Assembly (NCBI RefSeq): GCF_002078875.1
Contig: NC_034422.1
Location: forward strand, 2,290,923-2,354,922
DNA: 64,000 nt
Direction of reading: 5' to 3'
From: Numida meleagris
Lineage: Eukaryota > Chordata > Aves > Galliformes > Numididae
Part shown: positions 24,540-34,579 of the stretch, piece by piece
Layout of the letters: each line of letters opens with the position of its first letter
How positions within the stretch are numbered: position 1 is the stretch's first letter
The notes under the pieces: model-generated
Seen by the model: the letters and a program-made list of their open reading frames with translations, nothing else
What the model was told of the DNA's origin: nothing
The model's database searches: none
Program-made: the position numbers and the translations under genes

Positions 24540-25683
24540 AGGCCGCTCTTTATCCTGAGCCTAAGGAGCAGGGGACGTTACAGCTGCTCCTGACGTTGGT
24601 TGATGCTGTTTAAGAGGATCCAGTTGTTACAAGAGCACATTCAGTCCTTTTTCCTCCTTCCCTGAACTTCCTGGGTCTGGCTTCTTCCCTGTTTTTCAAC
24701 CTTCCTTTGACTTCTACGTGTGTTTTATTATTGCTGTTAATACTCTACTTTTATTGCTTCCTTTCTCTGTCCCCACATTTTATTCTTTCTTCTTTTACGC
24801 TGAAGGATAAGCTGTCTTCCCACAGTGCAAGCAGATTTACTATCCCAAGGCTCTTGGCTCAGATGAGGCGGCCATTTTTAATCCAAATTTTTGTAAGCAA
24901 ACAGAATACACTTTTCCTGGGACACTGCTAACGAGGCCGTTCCCGTGGCTGTCATCGCACTCTGACTGGGATTGCTGCGAGCAAAGGACAGCCCACGCTG
25001 CTGCAAATCGCACAGCGTTGCTCCTCGGCTCTCTGCAATCCCTTCTCTGTCTGGATACAGACAGGACTAACCAATAATGAGCATCAGGATGAGAGAGATG
25101 CTGACATGCTCTGTCGTGTTGTGCAGCCACCTCCCGTCTGCGCTCTGCAGATCAAATCGGTTCACGCTGCGACGCGGTACCTCTCCTACAAGCTCGTGCT
25201 GGAGCTCGCAGGTAGTTGAGAAGTGCACAGATGTGTACATTGACGTGTGTGAGTTAGTATCCAAAGCTACAGTTCGGTTTGCTGCGGGAATATTTTTCAT
25301 GCACACAGCATGCAGGAAAAAAAGCTGTTTCCAGAGCACAGTTCCATGCTTGTAATTATGGTAACCTTTTGCTCACCAAATGCTTAAGCTTCACTTCTGA
25401 AGGCTCCGGTGAAGAAGGAATAATAACCCATTAAAAACATAATTGGCATTTACGGGTAAGGCGATGTGTGTGCTGTAAGCACTGGGTGTGCAGGTGGGGG
25501 CAGTGTGTCTGAGCCACCTCTCGAATCTTCAGCTTGTGACCTGCCCAGGAGCTGCGACCATTTATCAGCGCAGCCGTTCATCGTCCATCAGCATTTCAGA
25601 TTACACTTCTTTGTATAAATAGTTGGTAAAGTGTATTGGGTTGTTTCATTCTAGGCCCTGCACGATGCCATGACCCTCCTCAG
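24540..25683. other. Non-coding spacer
   Basis: No feature recognised. There is a pyrimidine-rich stretch at about 24645-24800. The 25.0-25.2 kb part carries a few CpGs but is far too small for a CpG island. Confidence 0.55.
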
Positions 25684-25748
25684 CTTCTTGTACTGCACGA
25701 TCCTTGTGCGTCCCTCCCAGCTCGGGATACTCTGTGATTCTGTGATGA
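25684..25748 (+). mobile_element. CR1 LINE, truncated 3' end
   Basis: The segment ends in the CR1 3' signature. It has 'cacgatccttgtgcgtccc' followed by 'tcccagctcgggata', then tandem 'ctctgtga' and 'ttctgtga' octamers. The avian CR1 pattern is 'gatgatccttgtgggtccc', 'ttccaactcgggatattc', then 'tgattctgtgatt'. Only the 3' tail is clear, so the copy is severely 5'-truncated, as is usual for CR1, and carries no reverse-transcriptase frame. It is the strongest lineage clue in the window. Confidence 0.8.
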
Positions 25749-26640
25749 ATCCTTCGTGTTTTGTACATGCAGACTTACTCAAGCAGCGTGTGCTGGCCAC
25801 AGACACATGACATGCACAGTTGAAGAGCAGCATCCTACCCGGTGTGCGATGTTTGTTCTGCCTCCTGCGTTGCCAGCACACAGTGGCAGCAGGGCCCTGC
25901 AGGCCCCACCTCGCTGTTACGTGCAGTGTTTGCAGTACTGAAATGCTAAAACCGCTGGAAACATTGGAATTCTGTTCCAAACTTAAACTTTGCGTTACCA
26001 ATACTGATTGCAAGGTATCTTCCTTTAGTTAAATAAGTAGGGAATGTAAATTGTAATAAGTTATGATACGAAGCAGTTGACTTGCAGTGTTTACATAAGC
26101 CTCACGTTTCGTAGGCATTTGAATTCCGTATTAATTGATTTTTTGCTGTTGATTTTCACTTCTGTTACATTTGGACTTATATCCAGTGAAATTCCGTCTC
26201 GCCCACTGCAAACAGCCTGCCCGTGTTTAGCTGCAGAAAGCTCAATTCTTGGCTGCAATTTGAATGTTCAATAAAATAGATTCCTTGGGACAAAAGGAAA
26301 AGAAAGAGGCAAAAATAACGTGAAATAATGGCTCTCTCTGGAATTTTCAATTATTAGTCAAAATATCCTGAAATCAAAACCTGACTGACATTCAGCCTCA
26401 ATTATATAAAAAGCACTGGGGATATGGAATGTCTTCATATAAATGAGGTCTCTGATAACTGAGGGAATTTTCAATGTTCTTAATGGATGTCAAGAGACTT
26501 GACCCTGTTTTGAATACCAGGGAGCTCGGGATAATTGAAGTTCGTATAATCTAGGTTGAACTGTAGAATTTAGCAAATCAAGACAACTTTGAGAATGTGT
26601 GCGAGTTCGTTTTAGTTCCGACAAATGCAACCAGTTTAAT
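25749..26640. promoter_or_regulatory. AT-rich block, possible conserved non-coding element
   Basis: From about 26.0 kb the sequence becomes AT-rich, with cores such as 'gtattaattgat' near 26130, 'tcaattattag' near 26348 and 'cctcaattatat' near 26396. There are no open frames of note. The composition resembles candidate enhancers elsewhere in the window, but nothing more specific can be shown. Confidence 0.25.
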
Positions 26641-26825
26641 GCACTTAGCAACTAGCAGCAGCAGGCAGCAGTGCAGCCTCGTTAGTGCTGGCCCTCTCAT
26701 TTCTCCAGCAGCATGTCGCCCGTGCTGTCACTAGGGCTTTCAGTTAGTGCAGGAGTGACTTGTGTCTGCTTGCAGGTGAGCAGAGAGCTGTTAGTGCTGC
26801 TGCTGCAGGCTGTGCAATGGCTGCG
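26641..26825. other. Short spacer with CAG/CTG-rich stretches
   Basis: It contains brief GCAGCAG and GCTGCTGCTGCAG clusters leading into the G-rich hexamer tandem. No gene is visible. Confidence 0.5.
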
Positions 26826-26889
26826 GGCAGCGGTGGGGGTGGGGATGGGGATGGAGATGGGGTTGGGGATGGGGATGGAGATGAGGATG
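26826..26889 (+). repeat. GGGGAT-type hexamer tandem with G-quadruplex potential
   Basis: Imperfect GGGGAT/GGAGAT units run across the segment. Six runs of four or more guanines (starting at 26835, 26841, 26847, 26859, 26865 and 26871) are separated by one to eight bases. That spacing satisfies the usual intramolecular G-quadruplex pattern on the plus strand, and the minus strand is C-rich. The plus frame would encode a Gly-Asp repeat, which I regard as a by-product and not coding. Confidence 0.8.
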
Positions 26890-28001
26890 GCACAGCTGCT
26901 GAGAGTCAGATGTGGGGCAGAAACATGCAGGTCTCTGAGTCTGCCGTTCCCAGCGTTGTCTGCTACCCCGGTGCAGGTTGTGTTCATCCTCCTCTCCTCT
27001 CTTTCCTCCTCCCACAACATGCGTGCTTTAAATGAATAGCTCTAGATTTACAGGAAGGGGGAGGAATAAATTATTGAGAGTGAATTACTAGTACAGAGGT
27101 TTATGGCTATGAAGTATGCAAGATCTGTGGGAAAACATTCTGTCCTGCACTCAGTCAGCTGACAGCGGAAACCTGATAAGCTCACAAAAATGTCTTCATC
27201 TGACAGGTCTGGGCAGATCCTGTGCCTGGAAGCTTTTGGCTTTTTCCTGCGTTGTCATGAGAAGCAGTGCCTCTCTCCTTAGCGCCTTTGGTGTGAGCAC
27301 TAGACCCTGAAATATACTGGGGGGAGAAATGCTGAAGGGCAGCAGAGATGTCCATAAGCATCGATGCTGCTGCTGTGCCGGGGGCTCCGGGAGCTGCTGG
27401 TGTTTCCTTGCTGCAGCCCTTGGGCAGGACAGTGGCTGCAGTCTGCCCCTGAGCTTTGGAGCAGCCTGGGCCTGAGCGTGCCTGAGTGTCATGGTGAGAT
27501 GTTCACTCTTTCTTTACTGACTGCAGAGGGGAAAAGTGCTGGGCAATGTAGTGCCCGGGGGAGGGCAGTGCTTCAGTGCAGGTTGTGTGAGACGCAGTGA
27601 TGGAATTTTTGACTAAGGCACATATTAAATATGATTAAATATTTTGGCTGGTGCATTGTGTATCACAAAATCTTCTCATCTTTCAAAAATATGTTCTCAT
27701 TCTTAATAGAAGCTCGTTTGGCAACAGGAGGATAGTGACAGCGTGGTAATCAGTGAAGGCGTTCTTCATGAACATTTTAACTTGACACAGGCTCCGTCTG
27801 TCTGCAAGACTGTTTATCTGAAAGTGTAACTGCTACATAGCATCGGTGGAAGGATGCTCTGCAAGCAGTGTGTTAATTTTATTGCACTAGCAGCTAGAAA
27901 CCCCAGATCACCTCGGGTCTCTGTTGTGCTTGGCTTTGTATAACTCCCTTTGCCTTCTAAAAAGGAAAGGGGAAGGGGAAAGGAAGGGTAGGAAACGCTT
28001 T
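26890..28001. other. Non-coding spacer
   Basis: No gene recognised. A purine tract at 27958-27993 (AAAGG/GGAAGGGG units) lies just before the MIR-like relic. Confidence 0.5.
27958..27993 (+). repeat. Purine-rich simple tract
   Basis: Nearly pure A/G sequence with irregular AAAGG and GGAAGGGG units, directly upstream of the MIR-like relic. Confidence 0.65.
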
Positions 28002-28080
28002 TTCCTCTTTTATAGATGGGAATGGAAGCATGGTGCCATCAAGTGACATACACAAGGTCAAATGGGAAAGTAGAACGTAC
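28002..28080 (+). mobile_element. MIR-like CORE-SINE relic
   Basis: The words 'cctcttttatagatggg', 'catcaagtgacatac', 'acaaggtcaaatggg' and 'aagtagaac' line up in order with the MIR CORE. The family pattern there is 'cctcattttacagatgagg', 'ttaagtgacttgcc', 'caaggtcacacag', 'agtggcagagc'. Orientation is the same as at 10.9 kb. The call rests on recalled consensus. The copy is old and inert. Confidence 0.65.
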
Positions 28081-31000
28081 AAACCTCCCCAGCCCCCATC
28101 TACGGTCTTAAACTTTTAACTGTCTTCCCTTCTTAGATTTCAATTTGAAACTCATTGCATTGTAGTGGGTAGAAAACTAACTGAGCAGGGTTATCTAATC
28201 CTGCACTGAAAGAGCAAAAAATGCTCAGCTATGGAGAGAGAGCCATACCAAAAGATGAGAAGCAGCAGAGCTTCAAATAGGTACTCAGAGGATACTAGTG
28301 AGGTATCAGAGACTCATCGGAGAACTGGTAGGAAAGGGAGTGTGGATCAAAGCACAGAGGGGAAACACGAGGGTAGTATGAACCACATGTCAAAGGGGGA
28401 AAAGACCGAAATAAAAGGAACAGTTGAAATCTGTAGGTGTCTGATAGCTGGGAATATATTCTCATCCTTACAGCTCTATTTAAGATAGCTTGCTTTGCAA
28501 ACATCACCAAAAAAGGAGACCAGACAATGCCAACTATTTTCTACTGCAGAATTACCATATAGAGAACCACAGGGAAAATGCCTTAGACCGCAAACTGTAA
28601 ACAAGCCGAGCCACTGGCAGCCTTAAAAACCAATGTTTTGTTTAAAGTGTATGCTAAAACCAACTTTGTTTACTTCATTGCAAGAGAACATTGTATTTTT
28701 CTTCACGGAAAATTGAGAAAACCTGGAGGGCGATTCTGTGGTTTGCAGTAAATAAACACAAATGTGAAATCGAACACTGCCCAAATTATAAAAGCTAAGT
28801 ACATGGAACACCCCCAGCACAAACTTGTCACTCAAGTGCCAACTGTCAGAAGTTGGATGCTTTTCAAGAAGCGCAGCTTTAGCCTTTATCTTAATGTCAG
28901 GGCTTTGTTATGATTGACCTTCTTCTGGCTGGAAGCCCACTTAAACTAGACAATCCCATTCTGTTCTGAAGAGGGCGAATAGAGAATGCATTGTTACTTC
29001 GTAAAATGTCTTTGGACGGGATCCCAGATGGGAAGGAAGCAGTGTAATTACTGTACTCAATACGAGCACTGTAGGGGCACGCGAGGCAGCCAGGCTGCAG
29101 GGAGCGCGGAGCCGGCCTGCACCTCCGCTGGCTGGGAGGCTTTGCTCGCTGAGCAAGTTTCATATTAGTGTTTTATTTGTTCTGCTTAAGCAAAAGGAAG
29201 AAAAAACAAAAACCAACCCTGTTTTTGACCACTGTAAACCAGAAATTCAAACTAGATTTCCTAAGCAAGGGAAAAAAGGTGAAAAAACAAGTGCTTGCAG
29301 TGGCTGTTTGAGAGTGGGGAGCACAGCAGTGTAAGCCAGGTTCTTTACTTGCGGAAGGTAAGCCATGTTCTGTTTCAAATCTCACAAAATCAGGTGAATT
29401 CTTCTGATTACAGCTCCGTTAAATACAGTCTTCGCTATGAAATGTACCTGGTCTCAGTGCTGCAGTCTCTGCTTTTGAACGTGTCACAAAGTAGCTTGTG
29501 AATGGCATTTTAATCCATGTATTTAATATTAGATGAATTTCCCTGAACACTGTTTTTTATAAAATAGCATAGGAAGCCCATTCATTACCAAGCTTTACCG
29601 TACTGTGATGAGAGAACTCTCTCTTAAGTGGAAAATGAACTCAGCTTTCTCTTAAAAGCACCTCGACGGTGAAGTGGAAAGGAGGTGAATTATTCCAGGT
29701 GCTGTAAGTACCCATTATGAGAGATGCTTTTTGCCATGCACAGCTCTGTTCTACATAGGAAACAGAAGGAATTGCTGTTGCTATTTTACAGGGAAGTAGC
29801 AGAGCCCTGCAATTACTCCTGGCCACCAGGAAGGCTTGGCATGGTCAGGAACGCAGGACAGCCTCCTGAGATGCAACCCAGGTGCTCTCCTCCTCAGGAA
29901 GAGCTCCTGTTTGGACCAAAGTTCCATTTTGCTGAGTGCCATCCAGAAGTGAGACACAGGCGAGGTCCCCATCCCAGCAGAAATCCCCTGGCATGGAAGG
30001 TTGTGTTTGAGCCGGGGAGCAATGCCCCCTGATGTAAGCCATGAGAAATGAAGTGCAGCTCACTCAGAGGACACAAAGTGCACAGTGCTCAGGACTGACC
30101 TAAACATCGAGGGAAGTTAGTACATACATCGTAACGCAGCCCTTGCCTTGCTCATCTCAGGAGCTTGTCTCGGCTCAAGAGCTGAAGCAGGTGCTTGTCC
30201 TCAGCCACACGCCTTGCTGTCTTGGTCTTCACTGCTGGGTTTGCTGGGTTTACGTTGGCGTGGCCGGTGTGGCTGATTGCCTGGTGGCTTCTGTCAGCCA
30301 CATCTGTTCACAGGTGTGTTAACACCAGTGTCACTCAGGAAGTAACACGGAAAAAATGTTTTACTTCTCAGATCTGCACTGGAAGTGCTATGTATTAAAT
30401 GGACGCTTTGTTTCGAAGTGAAGGAGGCAGCTCCAGCAGTTTTCTGGGTCTCTGATGTGTTTCTGAACGGCATCCAAAGTTTGGGTCAGGACAGACAGGA
30501 ACCAGATGGGGATGTTTCTGTATTTTCCGAGTCAAATTGCTTCACGTGCCGTAAGGATTTTGCTCTCTGGAGAACCCAGCTGCAGTGGAATCAGAACTTT
30601 TAGTTCGTGTAGTGCTGACAGATTTAGCAGCCACTGTGCTGAAGGCATGCTCTCGCTTGGTGGAGCAGACAGGGCAGTCCTGCGTGTTTGGATAGGTGTT
30701 CCTTCCTTGAGAACTTTTGCAGAGACATATTCATGGTCCTGCAGGAGTGAAAGGTTTGGTGCCATATGCGGATGATAAATGCTTTCATGCATACAGTGAT
30801 TATTTGAGAAAATCACTGGCTTAGTGCTTATCTTTCCTTGGGGACCATTTTTCATTATATCTGATGTTTTCTAAAGGCCTATGCACTTTGAGAGAGGAGC
30901 TGGAAGTCAGCCACGGTGATCAAAATTAAATGAAAAAAGGAGGGTTTTTAAAACTATTTTTTTTTCAGAAATTCTTTTTACTGTAACTGTTGTGCAGAGA

Positions 31001-33494
31001 TCGTGGCCGATGTGCACAGAGGCCTTTTAGCAAGAAGCATTCTACCAGCGTTACTGTGTTTTATTGCTGGTGGAATTATTAGATTAGAGAGAAGTCTGCA
31101 GCTGGGGGGGGCAGTTCAGTGGGAAGTGGAATTTGGATAGATTCAAGAGGGGACTCATTGCTGGAATTGCTGCCGGTAATGAAATTGCTTGTGATTAGAC
31201 AGAGAGCCACTGGCCTCCAGCACACTGATTGTATCTGCTGGAGGTGCTCAGGGTGCTGTTGGTGAAGGTGTGGAATTCAGAAGGCTTCATCCCAATTGAT
31301 TTGGTTAGACTGTAGGTTGGTTGCGCTCGAGCAGCAATATCTGGAAAGTAAAGTAAGCTCCTGGCAGCAATGTTGAGTGCACTGAATGCTCCAGGTGACA
31401 GCATTTGCCAGGAAACAGTGATTAAATGGATTAAAACACTGAAGAGAGTGAGCCCTGGTACGTTCCATGCCTGTCCCTTGCATTTCCATGCTGGAGGTGT
31501 TGTTGCCAGCTGTGTTCCTCTGTGCTTGCCCAGCCCAGCAAGGGCATTTCCCTGCCCGGCTGCTGGCACCTCGCTCTTTGGCTTTGCAGGGCTTGGGGTG
31601 CAGTGCTGGGCCAGCAGTCCCCAGGGCACTCACCTCCTTGCAGATGCTGGAGGGGTATGTGGCCACTTCTGGGCAACTTTCAAAGCTCTGGAGGCTGAAA
31701 GCACAAATTCAGTGAAGGTTTTTCACCGTCCCCAGAGCAGCCCTTCGTGGCCCCATTTCTGGGGACAGCTTGTGTGGTCGGCAGGGGTGGTGAACAGAGG
31801 AAAAAGGGCTGCTTTCCTCAGCCATGGAGATGGGTGATCTTTAGGTCCAAGGGATCCTGTGAGAGGTTGGTAGCTCTCATAAACCGCTCTTATCGTTCCT
31901 CCAGCTGTGATCTCCTGTGTAATCTCTGACATAGGCGAGAGTAAACCTTTGTGCAGCATCTTTGTCTCCAGGGTGCAGGTAATGGGTAGGCTTTGTGCTG
32001 GCACTGCTCAGAGCTGCCTGTCACCCCTGCACTAGTGCCTGGAGGAAAGGAAGCTGTCCTTGGAGAGGAAGGGGATGGGATGAGGCCTCTGCTCTTTGAC
32101 TTCAAAAAAGACACAGTCAGCTCTGCTCGCTGCAAGTCCCTCGAGGATTAGATTTGGGAGGCTGAGTCACAGGGCAGCCAGGAGCCATCTGGGAGGGTGT
32201 CTGAGGTGACAGCCTGCAGCACAAGGGGCAGTGCGTGCTTCCTACAGCCCTTGGTGTGCAAATGGTCGCTCTGCCACCTTCTGCAGTGACCAGGTGTCAA
32301 GAGGACCAGGTGTCCTTTTCAAGAGGGGGCCAGGCATGTGTCTTGGTAACATACTCTGAGCTGAGGTACAGGGTGAGCCATCTGTGTGACAGGCAGGGCA
32401 GTGCCGTGCTGGTTGAGGGAAATGCCGAAGAGTTGGGCCCAAGAGCTGGGAAAAGGCTCTGCCTCTTGCAAGCACAGTCTCATGTGACAGCAGGTGAGGT
32501 TTTTAATTACTGTCCCCTCTTCCTTTACCGTCCCGCTGCGAGCAGCTAACTCTTTTTGAATGGAGAACACTGGAGTGAGATTTGTTTTTTTCCTAACCTA
32601 CTTTAACTAATTTTCAGGATGCTGGCAATTGACATGCATTATTTATACTGCTGCAAACCTCGTATTTAGGATGAGAAATCCAACTGCCAGGCTTCCTGCT
32701 CCTAATGAGCGCTCCTTTCAGTGGATTATCTCCGTGCACAGCCCAGGGCTGCCCGTGCCAGCACCCAGCTGCAGGGTGTGATGCTCAGTGGTGTGGGGAG
32801 CAGCTCGCCCTGCTCAGCAGCACACACCGCAGCGGCCGCCCTGGGATTGAGTGACACCAGACCTGATTTTCCGTGACCTGCTGTCATGTGCTACTGCTTG
32901 AACCTGTGCAACCTGGATGCGAACCGCTCCCCTCCTCCCCCCGCCGCATGGCTGGGATGGCAGCAGGAGGTGAGGTGGGCAGCCCCCAGCAAACAGCTCC
33001 GAGGGCCCTAAATCTGTCCCTGTCGCACCGGATCAATGGCCAGGGCCTGCACCGCCACCTCTGGTTGTTCACTGGGAGGATAACTCATCCCTTAACAGCC
33101 GGAATGGCTTCTGACAGCCCTCCCCTTTGAACACCGGCTCAAGGACACCGCTCTGCCGCTGTTTGCTCCGTCAGAAATATTCTGGGGAGGGTTTCTTTTT
33201 CCCTTCTCTTTTATCTGAGGCGGCATAATAAAATACCTTAGATAAACAAATTTATTCTTGGAGGGATGTTTATTAAGCGCTGGCAATCCCGACGATAAAT
33301 AATTTCCCCGGCAGAAAGTAGGGCAGGAGGCGACGGCGCGGGCAGGGAGCTCCCGCAGTGCCACCTGCAGGGACCCACAGCCCCGGGCAGCGCAGGGAAG
33401 AAGAAGAAGGGAAGATCCTTCTGCTCTGAGAAACCAAGGCGAGCTCCACGGTGCGAGGGGTGGGGGACACGATTCGCGTCCATTTGAGACACAG
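28081..33494. other. Non-coding stretch, no gene recognised
   Basis: A hydrophilic 85-codon ATG frame at 28231-28488 (plus) coincides with a purine-rich strand and shows no domain, so I do not call it a gene. At 29.77-29.90 kb there is a faint MIR-like arrangement ('ctattttacaggg' and 'gcaacccaggtgctctcc') too weak to annotate. The 31.4-32.5 kb part is GC-richer, with overlapping frames on both strands that reflect composition. Nothing else is identifiable. Confidence 0.55.
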
Positions 33495-33552
33495 CGTTTT
33501 GTTGTCAGGTTTTGGTTTGTTTTTTGTTTTTTTTTGGTTTTTTTTTTTTTTG
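33495..33552 (+). repeat. T-rich simple tract
   Basis: TTTG/TTTTTG-like units end in a T14 run at 33538-33551. On the minus strand this is an A-rich tract, but no SINE or retrocopy body is visible beside it. Confidence 0.8.
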
Positions 33553-33558
33553 TCAGTG

Positions 33559-33584
33559 AAACGAAAACCACAAGACTTTCGTTT
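33559..33584. repeat. Hairpin 1: perfect 8-bp inverted repeat
   Basis: The arms AAACGAAA (33559-33566) and TTTCGTTT (33577-33584) are exact reverse complements with a 10-base loop. Each arm matches the IRF half-site pattern AANNGAAA. IRF binding is speculation from the motif alone. Confidence 0.7.
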
Positions 33585-33589
33585 TGGGT

Positions 33590-33609
33590 CAACCTGAAGC
33601 GTCAGGTTG
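33590..33609. repeat. Hairpin 2: perfect 8-bp inverted repeat
   Basis: The arms CAACCTGA (33590-33597) and TCAGGTTG (33602-33609) are exact reverse complements with the 4-base loop AGCG. It lies only five bases after hairpin 1, so the two form a tandem pair behind the T tract. Confidence 0.8.
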
Positions 33610-34307
33610 GATCCAGAATGCAACGCTCGGTTTTGATTTGGGGTTATTTAACTCCCGGTTTCCTCTTTGCGATTAATTTCAGTGACTTTCAACGCGAGGA
33701 AAAAACACTTCAAACTGAAACTCCAGAAAGGTTCTTTTAGAGAACGTTGAAGGGAAGAATATCAGCAGTACTGAGATGGAGCTGCTCGTTTTAACTGTGC
33801 CCTGAAATGCAGCACCTTGAGCTCTTCTCCTTTGGCTTCCCCTGCAGCAGCAGCCTTCCTGTCCCTCACCCTCTGTTGCTTTTGTGACTGACGCTCGCCC
33901 AGTTCACCTGCCATTCAGTTAGGCATCTTTAAAACTCACTTTCTTGGTAAATTTATCATCTATCAAGCCCCTAATCCCTTTTCTTGAAGAAATACACCAC
34001 TCTCCTAGTGATGAACCGAGTTACAAAGCGACAAGTCCCAGATTACATTAAGAAAAGCTTGGCGGTTCCCCCAGACTTGGTCCTCGGCCCCACCTTCCTG
34101 CAGCCCCTCTCTCCTTAATGGCTGTAAGCTGCTGGGTAATAAAGCATGGCTGTCCTGTCACAGGGCTGCGCAGGGATGTGGTGCTCTGGCTGTGGGAGGA
34201 AATCAGATGATTTCTGTTTTCTCTTCAGACTGCTCTGATAAATGATGCCCAGTGCACAGCAGAGGTCACCGAACACGGCCGAGCTCCAGGCAAGGTTTGG
34301 AACGGGA
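33610..34307. other. Non-coding spacer
   Basis: No gene recognised. At 33700-33725 there is another GAAACT-type word ('aaactgaaactcc'). An AGGTCA half-site sits at 34262-34267, about 45 bp before the palindromic element. Confidence 0.5.
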
Positions 34308-34324
34308 GAGGTCAAGATGACCTC
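34308..34324. promoter_or_regulatory. Perfect palindromic oestrogen response element match
   Basis: GAGGTCAAGATGACCTC is a perfect inverted repeat with a 3-base centre. Its core fits the oestrogen-receptor consensus GGTCAnnnTGACC at every specified base, and the extended AGGTCA/TGACCT form as well. A further AGGTCA half-site lies at 34262-34267. The motif is seen directly. Receptor binding and function are inference. A perfect core is expected by chance well under once in a window of this length, though such sites do occur genome-wide without function. Confidence 0.55.
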
Positions 34325-34563
34325 TTTCAGACTTACATTTAATGACCGATTTTGAATTTCATATGTGCTGGGGTTAGAGAAAATTCCAATAAAGTGGTTT
34401 GGCCTATGCACAGGAGGGACGGGCTAAGTTTGATGCAGAAGATGTGAACTCCAAGAGGGCTCAGGTAAATGGAAGCATGGAAGCCTTAGGATGTGCTGCT
34501 TCTGTGCACATCTTTTCAAAGCTACTTAAGCAGATATCAAAACCCCACAGAAATGTGTCCTTG

Positions 34564-34579
34564 CAGGAGGAGGAGGAGG
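34564..34579 (+). repeat. Short GGA tandem
   Basis: About five GGA/AGG units followed by 'tcctcct', which pairs with the tandem and could fold back. Confidence 0.7.

Noticed and set aside
29780..29900. Faint MIR-like arrangement
   Set aside because: The 'attttacaggg' and 'caacccaggtgctctcc' words are far apart with unrelated sequence between. Not enough to call.
34308..34340. Possible CR1 tail ('gatgacctc' and following bases)
   Set aside because: Only the 'gatgacctc' word fits, and it is fully explained by the ERE palindrome. No other CR1 words follow in order.
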